A DNA stretch of 64,000 nt from Rhynchopus sp. YZ270_cl-10 (lineage: Eukaryota > Euglenozoa > Diplonemea > Diplonemida > Diplonemidae): the NCBI GenBank assembly GCA_964035575.1, contig OZ037841.1, positions 1,820,252 through 1,884,251 on the forward strand, in the 5' to 3' direction. Positions 40,661 through 51,102 of this stretch are shown here, piece after piece. The translations under genes and the position numbers were made by a program. Numbering within the stretch: position 1 is the stretch's first letter; each line of letters starts with the position of its first letter. The notes under the pieces were generated by a model. It saw only the letters and a program-made list of their open reading frames with translations, searched no databases and was not told where the DNA came from.

Positions 40661-40983
40661 CATCCACCATAATTTTCACAACGATTTTTGAGGATATTTT
40701 TGGTCTCACCAGAAATCACCGCCGAAAGCTGCCCAGAACCACCCCCAAAACCATTGTACCACTACCTGATTTCGCCACCTGTACCACATTGTAACAAAAG
40801 TTACATGTAATACCACATGTACCACCCGTTACTTCGTGTACCCTGAGGGTCCGTATGGGCCACTGTGTGTCTGTGTGTGTGCCCCACCAAAAAATCGCTA
40901 AGGGCCGTTAAAAAATGACCCTCCCCTATGGCAACGACCTGTCAGCGACCTGTCAATATCGGCCCCTCCTGGAGCACCAACCT

Positions 40984-41172
40984 TAGTTTTTTAGTCTTTA
41001 CTATAGAGATGTGCGCCACCCACCCACACACCACCCACACACACACACCCTCACCAGCCCCAGAGGGGATTTGACCAAAAAATCGATTTTTTTAAATAAA
41101 TAGTTGCTCATCAAAAAGTGAATTTTTTGGGTTTAACGTGTTGTTTGGGGGTATTGAGGCCCAAAAAAAAAT
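40984..41172 (+). repeat. 170-bp tandem repeat, remainder of unit 2
   Basis: It continues the unit interrupted at 39,587: TAGTTTTTTAGTCTTTACTA, an expanded CACACCC/ACACAC part, then TTTTTTTAAATAAATAGTTG and GTATTGAGGCCC, matching 39,418-39,571. Confidence 0.85.
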
Positions 41173-41876
41173 TTTTTTTCAGTCGTGTTCAGAAAATGGA
41201 CTGCCAAATCACATGTGGCATTCGGCCAAAAATCAGCTTTTTTGGTCATTTTTACCTTGTAAAACATGACACTTGTGGCATGCTTCCCAGCACAGGAAAG
41301 TGCATTGAAAAACCTGAAAAAACACAAGTAATATGTGATGGTCAAAAGTGCAAGATTCCTTCGTTAATGAACTTTTTGAGTTACCAGTTATAACTGGGGA
41401 ATATGGTCAGATCACTCTTTTGACCATCTGGCGTTTACCACAAAAACACCACTTTTTAACAGGCCACTTTTCACCTGAAAAGCCAGTTCAATGAAGGCAC
41501 AAGTGAAGTTTTTTTGTACACGTTACCGTGAGCGGGCGCGCGAAGCGCGCACGCGAACGCCCTGTGGGAAGCGAATAGCGGACCACCTGACCAGTGCGTG
41601 AGGTGCTTACAAAAAAAACCACCTGTAAAAAAAGTGTGGTCCTCATCACGTTTCCATGAAAGTGTCACACAAGAACGACAGGTTTTTTAGCCCGTCACCA
41701 AATCATCTATCGTTTGAAAGACATGATGTGTCCTGCACTCAGCTTTCAGGTTTCAAATACAAAAAGCGAATATTATTTGCTCCTTATCGCTGGTACTACT
41801 GCTTTTCTATCCAGACCTATTATTGGATTCTGCCATACTCTGGTGAATGCACCTCATCCCCTCACCATGGACTCGT
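41173..41876. other. Non-coding stretch with one strong hairpin
   Basis: No gene supported. At about 41,533-41,551 a GCGCGC-GAA-GCGCGC hairpin lies in an otherwise AT-rich context, reminiscent of the GCGAAGCG loops at 16.6 kb. Confidence 0.45.
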
Positions 41877-42026
41877 AATGACATTACGCGCGTCATGACG
41901 AGGTAATTACGAGTGCCTTGACGAGGGCACCCCCTCGTAATTACGAGGGGGTGCCCTCGTCATGACGAGGTAATTACGAGGGCACCCCCTCGTAATTACC
42001 TCGTCATGACGTCGTCATGACGTGGG
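41877..42026. repeat. Cluster of long perfect palindromes
   Basis: 41,920-41,961 is a perfect 42-bp palindrome centred on TAATTA with arms GACGAGGGCACCCCCTCG. 41,959-42,010 is a second inverted repeat with perfect 24-bp arms (from GTCATGACGAGG) around a 4-nt loop. The same words TCATGA, CGAGGTAATTACGAG and GAGGGCACCCCC are shuffled through the rest. Confidence 0.9.
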
Positions 42027-42028
42027 CA

Positions 42029-42207
42029 CCCAGGTACCCAGGTACCCAGGTACCCAGGTACCCAGGTACCCAGGTACCCAGGTACCCAGGTACCCAGGTA
42101 CCCAGGTACCCAGGTACCCAGGTACCCAGGTACCCAGGTACCCAGGTACCCAGGTACCCAGGTACCCAGGTACCCAGGTACCCAGGTACCCAGGTACCCA
42201 GGTACCC
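42029..42207 (+). repeat. (CCAGGTAC)n microsatellite, 8-bp unit
   Basis: About 22 uninterrupted copies of CCCAGGTA. Each junction contains the palindrome GGTACC. The core AGGTA is shared with the array at 39.7 kb and with the ACCAGGTA half-sites at 15.2 and 17.6 kb. Directly adjoins the palindrome cluster. Confidence 0.95.
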
Positions 42208-42349
42208 CCAATGACATAACGAAGTATCGCTTGAAAGTACCTTTCAATATACCTTGCTTGGGTGTGCATGAAGTAGCACACACAAGGTATATCAAACGAT
42301 AAATCAATCAGATAAAACGTTACATCATCGGAAAATTGTTGGCACCGCC

Positions 42350-43149
42350 GCCCTGTCTTCGTATTTATTACGTCGACAGGCCAAACAGCGTTGGGCTCAG
42401 AAGAAGCAGTGCAAGACACTGGGGATCAACATGAGAACCAACTCCCAACAACACAGGCTACCGAAGTAGCAGGTGGGGTGTTGCGGGTGTTTGGGGTGAG
42501 AAAATCGATTTTGGTAAGTTACAGCAGAAAATTCTTAAGTTTGCACTAGTCGAGAAGGGTTACCACTGCTCACCGAGCGGTGCACCCATTTAAGGGTGGA
42601 GAAGCGTGACACGCACATACAAGTATGCACATTACTTCAACAAAGGCTGAATTCTGGTAATTCTAAGGGATGTGAATTACAGCCACCACATGGTTGTCAT
42701 TAGGCTACTACCTTCGTCGTAGACGTATACAAAGGTTTCGCCCCCTTCTCTTTCATGCAAACTTAAGAAAATCCTGAAGTAACTACAACCTGGCGTGCGG
42801 GTACAGATGCATTGCTTTGTTCTTTCCTCAAAGTCATGTGTGATCTCTCGGGTCTGTACTAAAGTCAGTGTTTAGATAAGCATCCACTTGACTCGTTCTA
42901 ACAACCGTTGAAATCTAGAACAAAACAACACACTGCCCCTTCTCACACCAAGCCGCCATGCTTCAAGAGCATGCCCTGGGCAAAAATTACTGTGACAAAA
43001 ATTAGTTTCCTGGGGGAACGCAATATTTTCTTGTGCCTAGTCCTCCGCAAGAGCAGAGGACAGACTTTCCGGATCCCGAAGTCGAATTTCTTGCACTAGC
43101 TATGCTCCCTGGGTTAAATGGCTATAGCAGTGACTGACAAAGAGTTTCC
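42350..43149 (+). repeat. Dispersed repeat, copy at 42.4 kb, cut by the assembly gap
   Basis: Co-linear relative of 15,340-16,105 in the same orientation (landmarks CCCTGTCTTCGT, ATGAGAACCAACTCCCA, ATGCTTCAAGAGCATGCC, CTGGGGGAACGCAATATTTT, TTGCACTAGCTATGCTCCCT). It runs to the last known base before the run of N. Confidence 0.75.
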
Positions 43150-43349
43150 NNNNNNNNNNNNNNNNNNNNNNNNNNNNNNNNNNNNNNNNNNNNNNNNNNN
43201 NNNNNNNNNNNNNNNNNNNNNNNNNNNNNNNNNNNNNNNNNNNNNNNNNNNNNNNNNNNNNNNNNNNNNNNNNNNNNNNNNNNNNNNNNNNNNNNNNNNN
43301 NNNNNNNNNNNNNNNNNNNNNNNNNNNNNNNNNNNNNNNNNNNNNNNNN
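43150..43349. other. Assembly gap, 200 N
   Basis: A run of exactly 200 N, probably a gap of unknown or nominal length. The open frames that cross it are artefacts. Confidence 0.99.
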
Positions 43350-43351
43350 AT

Positions 43352-45599
43352 ATGATGTTTGACCCAAGTTGTCCAGAGGAGGCACGATCCATATGGAGTG
43401 CACGCCAAATTAGAAGCCTGAAGGATCTCACGAAAAATGAGCACGACCTGATGGAGGAGCTTGAGGAGGAACTTTCCGACTGTAATTTTGAGCAGGACCT
43501 TGCTTTAGAGGTGGAAGAACTTTCCGGTGCTTTGCTTGAAGAATCACGCTTCCTTTTGGAAAACTTCTCCAGCATCCTGGAACAGAAAAAAGATGAGCTA
43601 TCCAAAAAGCTACAAAGCAAGGGGATCAGGAATATTTTCACCTATAAGCACAAAGGGGCTGCGCTTCCGGAGGAGGTTGACGACAACACAGAAAAACACT
43701 CCTGTGGAAGGATGGATCGGCGGTGTAAGCATTGTGCTGCGTTGCTTTTTCCTGGAGAGACATCAAGAATATGCTGCACTGGTATCACTGCCTCAGATCA
43801 AAATCCTCAACGAAGAGCATCTTTCCCTCCTCAAGGACAAACAATACAAAAAATTCGCAATGATTCTCAATGCGCACTTCGCCATGGTTGAGGGCAAAAT
43901 GCGCCGTGACAGCCGTGTGCCAAATACAGGAATAGCCGCAGTGTCAGTAGAAGGGAGGGGAATGAAGAAGTACACTTTTTCAGACACTGATGTTGCAGAG
44001 TCGTGGTTTGCTGATCCTAATAACCACAAAAGCATGACTGGTGAAATCCTCCCAGAAAACCTGAGGCAACTTGCTGAAATATGTCATATTCTGCTGGGAA
44101 ACAATGCATTTGCTTCCCAATTTAAAACAATTGCCCAGCAGTATAAGGGGAAGGAGGATGAGCTGAAAAAGCTTAAAATCGACTTCAACGAAGTGCTGAA
44201 AAGCAAGACTGGCACTGAATACACCACCGATGAGGCAAAGGGGGCTGTTAAGCTGTTCTACACCATCAATGAAGACGCACCTGCAGAGCGCAGATTTACA
44301 GTCTACCCCTTATTTACGTCAGCTGATAATAACAGGGGGAAGGATGCCAAGTGGAACTCACCAGTCATCATCGATGACTTTAACCAGCTCTATGAGCTAT
44401 TGGCATACCCATTGCAATTTTTGTATCCCACCGAGCATGATGGATTCCGACTCAAAATGCCTCACAGAATTGTAGTTCCAGCTGCCGCAACTGCTGACAG
44501 TGATGATGAAGATTCAGATTCTACAAACCAAAACAGAAATGAAAATAATACAAATGGTGAAGAAAATGACGACAACATGCAGGATGATGACATGAAGAAA
44601 GAAGATTTAAAAAATAGAACCCTACCTGCACACGACGAAAATATGGACGAAGACGTGCACGAAGAAACTGTAGAAGAATGCGACGGTGCAGAAGCAGACA
44701 ACGCTCAGGACGCAATGCTAGAGGTTCTAAGAAACGCTAATAACCTTGAAGACACAACACCCTCTTCAACATTCGTTATTCCGCAAACCCGCAAACCCGC
44801 AAACCCGCAAACCCGCAAACCCGTAAACCCGCAAACCCGCAAACCCGCAAACCCGCAAACCCGCAAACCCGCAAACCCGCAAACCCGCAAACCCGCAAAC
44901 CCGCAAACCCGCAAACCCGCAAACCCGCAAACCCGCAAACCCGCAAACCCGCAAACCCGTAAACCCGCAAACCCGCAAACCCGCAAACCCGCAAACCCGC
45001 AAACCCGCAAACCCGCAAACCCGCAAACCCGCAAACCCGCAAACCCGCAAACCCGCAAACCCGCAAACCCGCAAACCCGCAAACCCGCAAACCCGCAAAC
45101 CCGCAAACCCGCAAACCCGCAAACCCGCAAACCCGCAAACCCGCAAACCCGCAAACCCGCAAACCCGCAAACCCGCAAACCCGCAAACCCGCAAACCCGC
45201 AAACCCGCAAACCCGCAAACCCGCAAACCCGCAAACCCGCAAACCCGCAAACCCGCAAACCCGCAAACCCGCAAACCCGCAAACCCGCAAACCCGCAAAC
45301 CCGCAAACCCGCAAACCCGCAAACCCGCAAACCCGCAAACCCGCAAACCCGCAAACCCGCAAACCCGCAAACCCGCAAACCCGCAAACCCGCAAACCCGC
45401 AAACCCGCAAACCCGCAAACCCGCAAACCCGCAAACCCGCAAACCCGCAAACCCGCAAACCCGCAAACCCGTAAACCCGCAAACCCGCACTAGAAGAAAG
45501 CTCGCTAAAATGTGGCAGGATGGTGTGGTTGTGAGGTATATGGCTCCGCCGCGAATTAATGTTGAAAAGAGTAGTATCATTCAGCAAATGCAGAAATGA
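43352..45599 (+). pseudogene. Partial, frame-interrupted ORF resembling a Helitron N-terminal region, ending in an in-frame 8-bp repeat array
   Basis: The ORF emerges from the gap as MMFDPSCPEEARSIWSARQ and runs in one frame to about EVDDNTEKHS (43,700), then continues one frame over (EYAALVSLPQIKILNEEH...); the break is a frameshift or a short intron not resolved here. The second part has the layout of the region before the Rep domain of Helitrons: LRQLAEICHILLGNNAFASQF like their 'dehNpfv..Fr' segment and ELLAYPLQFLYPTEHDGF like 'LqYPLlFP.GedG'. The Rep and helicase domains are absent. An acidic Asp/Glu/Asn tract follows, then about 90 AAACCCGC units read as NPQTRKPA, then a 37-residue basic tail ending at 45,599. 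Probably a truncated element; whether the array is translated is unknown. Confidence 0.5.
44781..45489 (+). repeat. AAACCCGC array 1 (about 89 units)
   Basis: Near-pure 8-bp repeats with three AAACCCGT variant units (about 44,821, 44,957 and 45,470). The last part (CCCGTAAACCCGCAAACCCG then CACTAGAAG) is identical to the right end of array 2. Confidence 0.97.
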
Positions 45600-46283
45600 T
45601 GTGCCTATTCATTCATAGAAAACCTGAAATGACACGGAAAAGTCGAAAAAATGAGGGAGGATGTAGTTTTGAGGCACGTTGCTACGCCGCGAATTATTGA
45701 TACATGCTGCTGACATGACTGATACAGTAAAAGATTATCAGAAAAGGTCACTGAAATGTAGCAGGATTTACCCACTGAATATTTGGACAAAAACTGCTAA
45801 ATTTAGCAGTTTAGCAGTGTGTTTAAGGAAGGATATTTTGCTCCGCCGCTAATATTGACACATAAGAGACTGTGGTTGTTAAGCTGTTTGGATCCGCCGC
45901 AAAATTACTCACAGGGATAAGAAAGCTCGCCAACATGTAGCAAGCTTGTCTGGTTGTGGTGTGGTTGCTCCGCCGCTATTAATTTTTCAGGTTTGCATGA
46001 CTATAAGAAAGTTTGCACAGTTTGCACAATGTTATTTACTATCATCTCCGGGGAAGACTGCTACCAGTGTCAAAATAATGGTACTTGTGTGCTTGGCTAT
46101 TTTCCACACATCTTAACGTAAGGAAGGCACGTTTATTTTGAGACTTCCCATGTTTGACAAAGTTGTGTGGCAAGCGATAATCGTTGTGCTTCCAATGAAC
46201 AACGACACTGTTCTAAATACTGACTTGTGCTGGGAAGCCTGTCATCAATGTCAAAAATATGGTGGTTTTCTGTTTTCTAAAAT
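45490..46283 (+). repeat. Tail part 1: degenerate ~100-bp repeats with a CTCCGCCGC motif, copy 1
   Basis: The motif (GCTCCGCCGC or CTACGCCGC) followed by AATTA(A/T)T recurs at about 45,544, 45,690, 45,840, 45,892 and 45,970, usually after 'gtggttgt' and an 'aaatgt(g/a)gca(g/a)g' word, suggesting about five eroded tandem units. The whole block is repeated at 51,103-51,896. No gene. Confidence 0.6.
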
Positions 46284-48690
46284 CATGTAAAAACTGATAC
46301 ATGCATTTTAAGTCAAAAATACCCATTTCTCAGTGCAAATTGACCCCACCACAGCACGCACAGACTCCAGAGACCCAAAATCAAAATTTTTTTTTTTTGA
46401 TTTTTTGTAGGCAAAAATTGCTTGGAAAATTTTTTGGTCAAAAATCCTGGTTTTTGGGGTATCATACATGTGTATGACCAATTTTCAGGTGGCCAAAAGT
46501 GGTGTCTGACCCCCATGTCCAGGTTATGGAAATGTCCTATGAAGCCATTGCGAAGGAATTTGGTACTTTTGAGCATTGCACATTATGTACTGACCAAAAA
46601 ACCCACACAATACCCCAAAAACACCAAAAAACATGTAAAAACTGAAACATGAATTTTAGGTCAAAAATACCCATTTCTCAGCGCAAATTGACCCCATCAC
46701 AGCACACACAGACTCCGGAGAGCCAAAATCAAAAATTTTTTTTTTCGATTTTTTGTAGGCAAAAATTGCTGGGAAAAATTTTTTGGTCAAAATCCTGGTT
46801 TTTGGGGTCTCATACGTGTGTATGACCAAATTTTAGCTGCTCTAATGTGGTGTCTGACCCCCATGTTCAGGTTATGGAAATGTCCTATGAAGCGATTGTC
46901 GAAGGAATTTTGTACTTTTGAGCATTGCACATTATGTACTGACCAAAAAACCCACCTAAAACCCCCAAAACACCAAAAATCATGTAAAAACTGATACATG
47001 CATTTTAGGTCAAAAATACCCATTTCTCAGCGCAAATTGACCCCATCACAGCACACACAGACTCCGGAGAGCCAAAATCAAAAATTTTTTTTTTCGATTT
47101 TTTGTAGGCAAAAATTGCTGGGAAAAATTTTTTGGTCAAAATCCTGGTTTTTGGGGTCTCATACGTGTGTATGACCAAATTTTAGCTGCTCTAATGTGGT
47201 GTCTGACCCCCATGTTCAGGTTATGGAAATGTCCTATGAAGCGATTGTCGAAGGAATTTTGTACTTTTGAGCATTGCACATTATGTACTGACCAAAAAAC
47301 CCACCTAAAACCCCCAAAACACCAAAAATCATGTAAAAACTGATACATGCATTTTAGGTCAAAAATACCCATTTCTCAGCGCAAATTGACCCCATCACAG
47401 CACACACAGACTCCGGAGAGCCAAAATCAAAAATTTTTTTTTTCGATTTTTTGTAGGCAAAAATTGCTGGGAAAAATTTTTTGGTCAAAATCCTGGTTTT
47501 TGGGGTCTCATACGTGTGTATGACCAAATTTTAGCTGCTCTAATGTGGTGTCTGACCCCCATGTTCAGGTTATGGAAATGTCCTATGAAGCTATTGTCGA
47601 AGGAATTTTGTACTTTTGAGCATTGCACATTATGTACTGACCAAAAAACCCACCTAAAACCCTCAAAACACCAAAAATCATGTAAAAACTGATACATGCA
47701 TTTTAGGTCAAAAATACCCATTTCTCAGCGCAAATTGACCCCACCACAGCACACACAGACTCCGGAGACCCAAAATCAAAAATATTTTTTTTCGATTTTT
47801 TGTAGGCAAAAATTGCTGGGAAAAATTTTTTGGTCAAAATCCTGGTTTTTGGGGTCTCACACATGTGTATTACCAAATTTTAGGTGGTCAAAAGTTGAGT
47901 CTGACCCCCATGTCCAGGTTATGGAAATGTCCTATGAAGCGATTGTCGAAGGAATTTTGTACTTTTGAGCATCAGAAATTAGGTACTGACCAAAAAACCC
48001 ACCTAAAACCCCAAAAACACCAAAAATCATGTAAAAACTGATACATGCATTTTAGGTCAAAAATACCCATTTCTCAGCGCAAATTGACCCCATCACAGCA
48101 CACACAGACTCCGGAGAGCCAAAATCAAAAATTTTTTTTTTCGATTTTTTGTAGGCAAAAATTGCTGGGAAAAATTTTTTGGTCAAAATCCTGGTTTTTG
48201 GGGTCTCATACGTGTGTATGACCAAATTTTAGCTGCTCTAATGTGGTGTCTGACCCCCATGTTCAGGTTATGGAAATGTCCTATGAAGCGATTGTCGAAG
48301 GAATTTTGTACTTTTGAGCATTGCACATTATGTACTGACCAAAAAACCCACCTAAAACCCCAAAAACACCAAAAATCATGTAAAAACTGATACATGCATT
48401 TTAGGTCAAAAATACCCATTTCTCAGCGCAAATTGACCCCATCACTGCACGCACAGACTCCGGAGAGCCAAAATCAAAAATTTTTTTTTTCGATTTTTTG
48501 TAGGCAAAAATTGCTGGGAAAAATTTTTTGGTCAAAATCCTGGTTTTTGGGGTCTCATACATGTGTATGACCAAATTTTAGGTGGTCAAAAGTGGAGTCT
48601 GACCCCCATGTCCAGGTTATGGAAATGTCATATGAAGCCATTGCTGAAGGAATTTTGCACTTTTGCGCATCAACAATTATGTACTGGGCA
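46284..48690 (+). repeat. 349-bp tandem satellite, seven units, copy 1
   Basis: Units start at CATGTAAAAACTGATACATG: 46,284, 46,632, 46,981, 47,330, 47,679, 48,028 and 48,377, i.e. spacing 348-349. Units 3 and 4 are nearly identical; the first and last diverge most. Short frames inside (78 codons, MGIFDLKCMYQ on the minus strand) repeat because the DNA repeats and are not genes. Confidence 0.95.
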
Positions 48691-49302
48691 TTTTTCCCAC
48701 ACAAATTTGACCCAGTACTCAAGGTCAATTTGACCTTGGTTCTTCTCTCAGGGTCTTCTGACCAATTTTTAACATGTCTAAAATGGTATCTGACCCCCAT
48801 GTCCAGGTCATAAAAACGCCCAATCAGTCCATTAAAGCCACAGATTTGATGTTTTGAGTAGTTGTGGTTAAATGTGGCCCAATTTTCCCAGCCAAAAAAT
48901 GACCCCAAAAATCACGAAAAAAAATATTTTAAAGCCGATACACTTACACACCTAAATTTGGCCCAATATGTCCAATCTGGTCCTCCAGGGTGGCAATGGC
49001 CTCATTTTATGGGCATACTGGCCATATTTCATACTTATGTCACATTTTGAAATTTTCGTCACATACAATACACACACCTTAGAACCACAAAATATCGTCA
49101 ATTCCTTCACAAAAATAGCCGTGAAATGCCGCACCCATTTTAGGTATCTTCAGAAAATGCTAACATCCAAACCCAGTACATTACGTCGTTTTTGGGCCCC
49201 AATCTACCGGAGTGTATTATGAGAAATACTGGGACCACGCGATCCAGCAATCCTGCAGCGTCGCCATTTTGTACCCCTCAAACCCGTAATAACTAGAAAC
49301 CC
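48691..49302 (+). other. Tail part 3: unique end of the macrosatellite tail, copy 1
   Basis: About 610 bp without internal repeats or gene, repeated at 53,955-54,560. It ends CCCCTCAAACCCGTAATAAC then TAG directly before AAACCCGC units; here only about three units remain (49,300-49,330). Confidence 0.7.
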
Positions 49303-49330
49303 GCAAACCCGCAAACCCACAAACCCGCAA

Positions 49331-50704
49331 GGGAGTAACCCACAAACCTACACCCTACAATTCGCAAACCTACACCCTACAATTCACAAACCTACACCCT
49401 ACAATTCACAAACCTACACCCTACAATTCACAAACCTACACCCTACAATTCGCAAACCTACAACCTACAATTCGCAAACCTACAACCTACAACCTACGAA
49501 ATTGTAGGTTGGTTGTGGGCTCGTGGACCTGACTTTCGGTAATATAAAGGGAGTAACCCACAAACCTACACCCTACAATTCACAAACCTACACCCTACAA
49601 TTCGCAAACCTACACCCTACAATTCACAAACCTACACCCTACAATTCACAAACCTACACCCTACAATTCGCAAACCTACAACCTACAATTCGCAAACCTA
49701 CAACCTACAACCTACGAAATTGTAGGTTGGTTGTGGGCTCGTGGACCTGACTTTCGGTAATATAAAGGGAGTAACCCACAAACCTACACCCTACAATTCA
49801 CAAACCTACACCCTACAATTCGCAAACCTACACCCTACAATTCACAAACCTACACCCTACAATTCACAAACCTACACCCTACAATTCACAAACCTACACC
49901 CTACAATTCGCAAACCTACAACCTACAATTCGCAAACCTACAACCTACAACCTACGAAATTGTAGGTTGGTTGTGGGCTCGTGGACCTGACTTTCGGTAA
50001 TATAAAGGGAGTAACCCACAAACCTACACCCTACAATTCACAAACCTACACCCTACAATTCGCAAACCTACACCCTACAATTCACAAACCTACACCCTAC
50101 AATTCACAAACCTACACCCTACAATTCACAAACCTACACCCTACAATTCGCAAACCTACAACCTACAATTCGCAAACCTACAACCTACAACCTACGAAAT
50201 TGTAGGTTGGTTGTGGGCTCGTGGACCTGACTTTCGGTAATATAAAGGGAGTAACCCACAAACCTACACCCTACAATTCACAAACCTACACCCTACAATT
50301 CGCAAACCTACACCCTACAATTCACAAACCTACACCCTACAATTCACAAACCTACACCCTACAATTCGCAAACCTACAACCTACAATTCGCAAACCTACA
50401 ACCTACAACCTACGAAATTGTAGGTTGGTTGTGGGCTCGTGGACCTGACTTTCGGTAATATAAAGGGAGTAACCCACAAACCTACACCCTACAATTCACA
50501 AACCTACACCCTACAATTCGCAAACCTACACCCTACAATTCACAAACCTACACCCTACAATTCACAAACCTACACCCTACAATTCACAAACCTACACCCT
50601 ACAATTCGCAAACCTACAACCTACAATTCGCAAACCTACAACCTACAACCTACGAAATTGTAGGTTGGTTGTGGGCTCGTGGACCTGACTTTCGGTAATA
50701 TAAA
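49331..50704 (+). repeat. Higher-order satellite: 22-bp subunits in 218/240-bp units
   Basis: The 22-bp subunit is ACCTACACCCTACAATTC followed by ACAA or GCAA. Each higher-order unit ends with AACCTACGAAATTGTAGGTT (a hairpin), then GGTTGTGGGCTCGTGGACC, a 'gactttcggtaatataaa' segment and GGGAGTAACCC. The anchor GTGGACCTGACTTTCGG lies at 49,523, 49,741, 49,981, 50,221, 50,439 and 50,679, giving periods 218, 240, 240, 218 and 240; the 22-bp difference is one subunit. The block is bounded on both sides by AAACCCGC repeats. Confidence 0.95.
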
Positions 50705-50710
50705 GGGAGT

Positions 50711-51102
50711 AACCCGCAAACCCGCAAACCCGCAAACCCGTAAACCCGCAAACCCGCAAACCCGTAAACCCGCAAACCCGCAAACCCGCAAACCCGCAAA
50801 CCCGCAAACCCGCAAACCCGCAAACCCGCAAACCCGCAAACCCGCAAACCCGCAAACCCGCAAACCCGCAAACCCGCAAACCCGCAAACCCGCAAACCCG
50901 CAAACCCGCAAACCCGCAAACCCGCAAACCCGCAAACCCGCAAACCCGCAAACCCGCAAACCCGCAAACCCGCAAACCCGCAAACCCGCAAACCCGCAAA
51001 CCCGCAAACCCGCAAACCCGCAAACCCGCAAACCCGCAAACCCGCAAACCCGCAAACCCGCAAACCCGCAAACCCGCAAACCCGTAAACCCGCAAACCCG
51101 CA
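50711..51102 (+). repeat. AAACCCGC array 2 (about 49 units)
   Basis: 8-bp repeats with AAACCCGT variants near both ends (about 50,738, 50,762 and 51,082). Its right boundary is the same as that of array 1. Confidence 0.97.

Larger units (their letters stand above)
39588..40980. mobile_element. 1.4-kb TIR element with CCT target duplication
   Basis: It begins TTGGTGCTATAGG and ends CCTGGAGCACCAA (8 bp exact inverted ends, longer imperfect), flanked by CCT on both sides. The neighbouring 170-bp tandem unit preserves the unoccupied sequence AAAAAACCTTAGTTTT, so ends and the 3-bp duplication are exact. Both ends carry the word CAACGACCTGTCAGCGACC plus TGTCAATATCGG in the same orientation, exactly as in the middle of the 81-bp element at 2,072. 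The long copy therefore looks like an 81-bp element expanded internally by about 1.3 kb (8-bp word array, palindrome cluster). No transposase ORF. Confidence 0.8.

Noticed and set aside
43118..43440. Open frames crossing the run of N
   Set aside because: Translation through an assembly gap has no evidential value.
49331..50704. CRISPR-like regular repeats
   Set aside because: There are no unique spacers: subunits are contiguous 22-bp repeats in a eukaryotic satellite.
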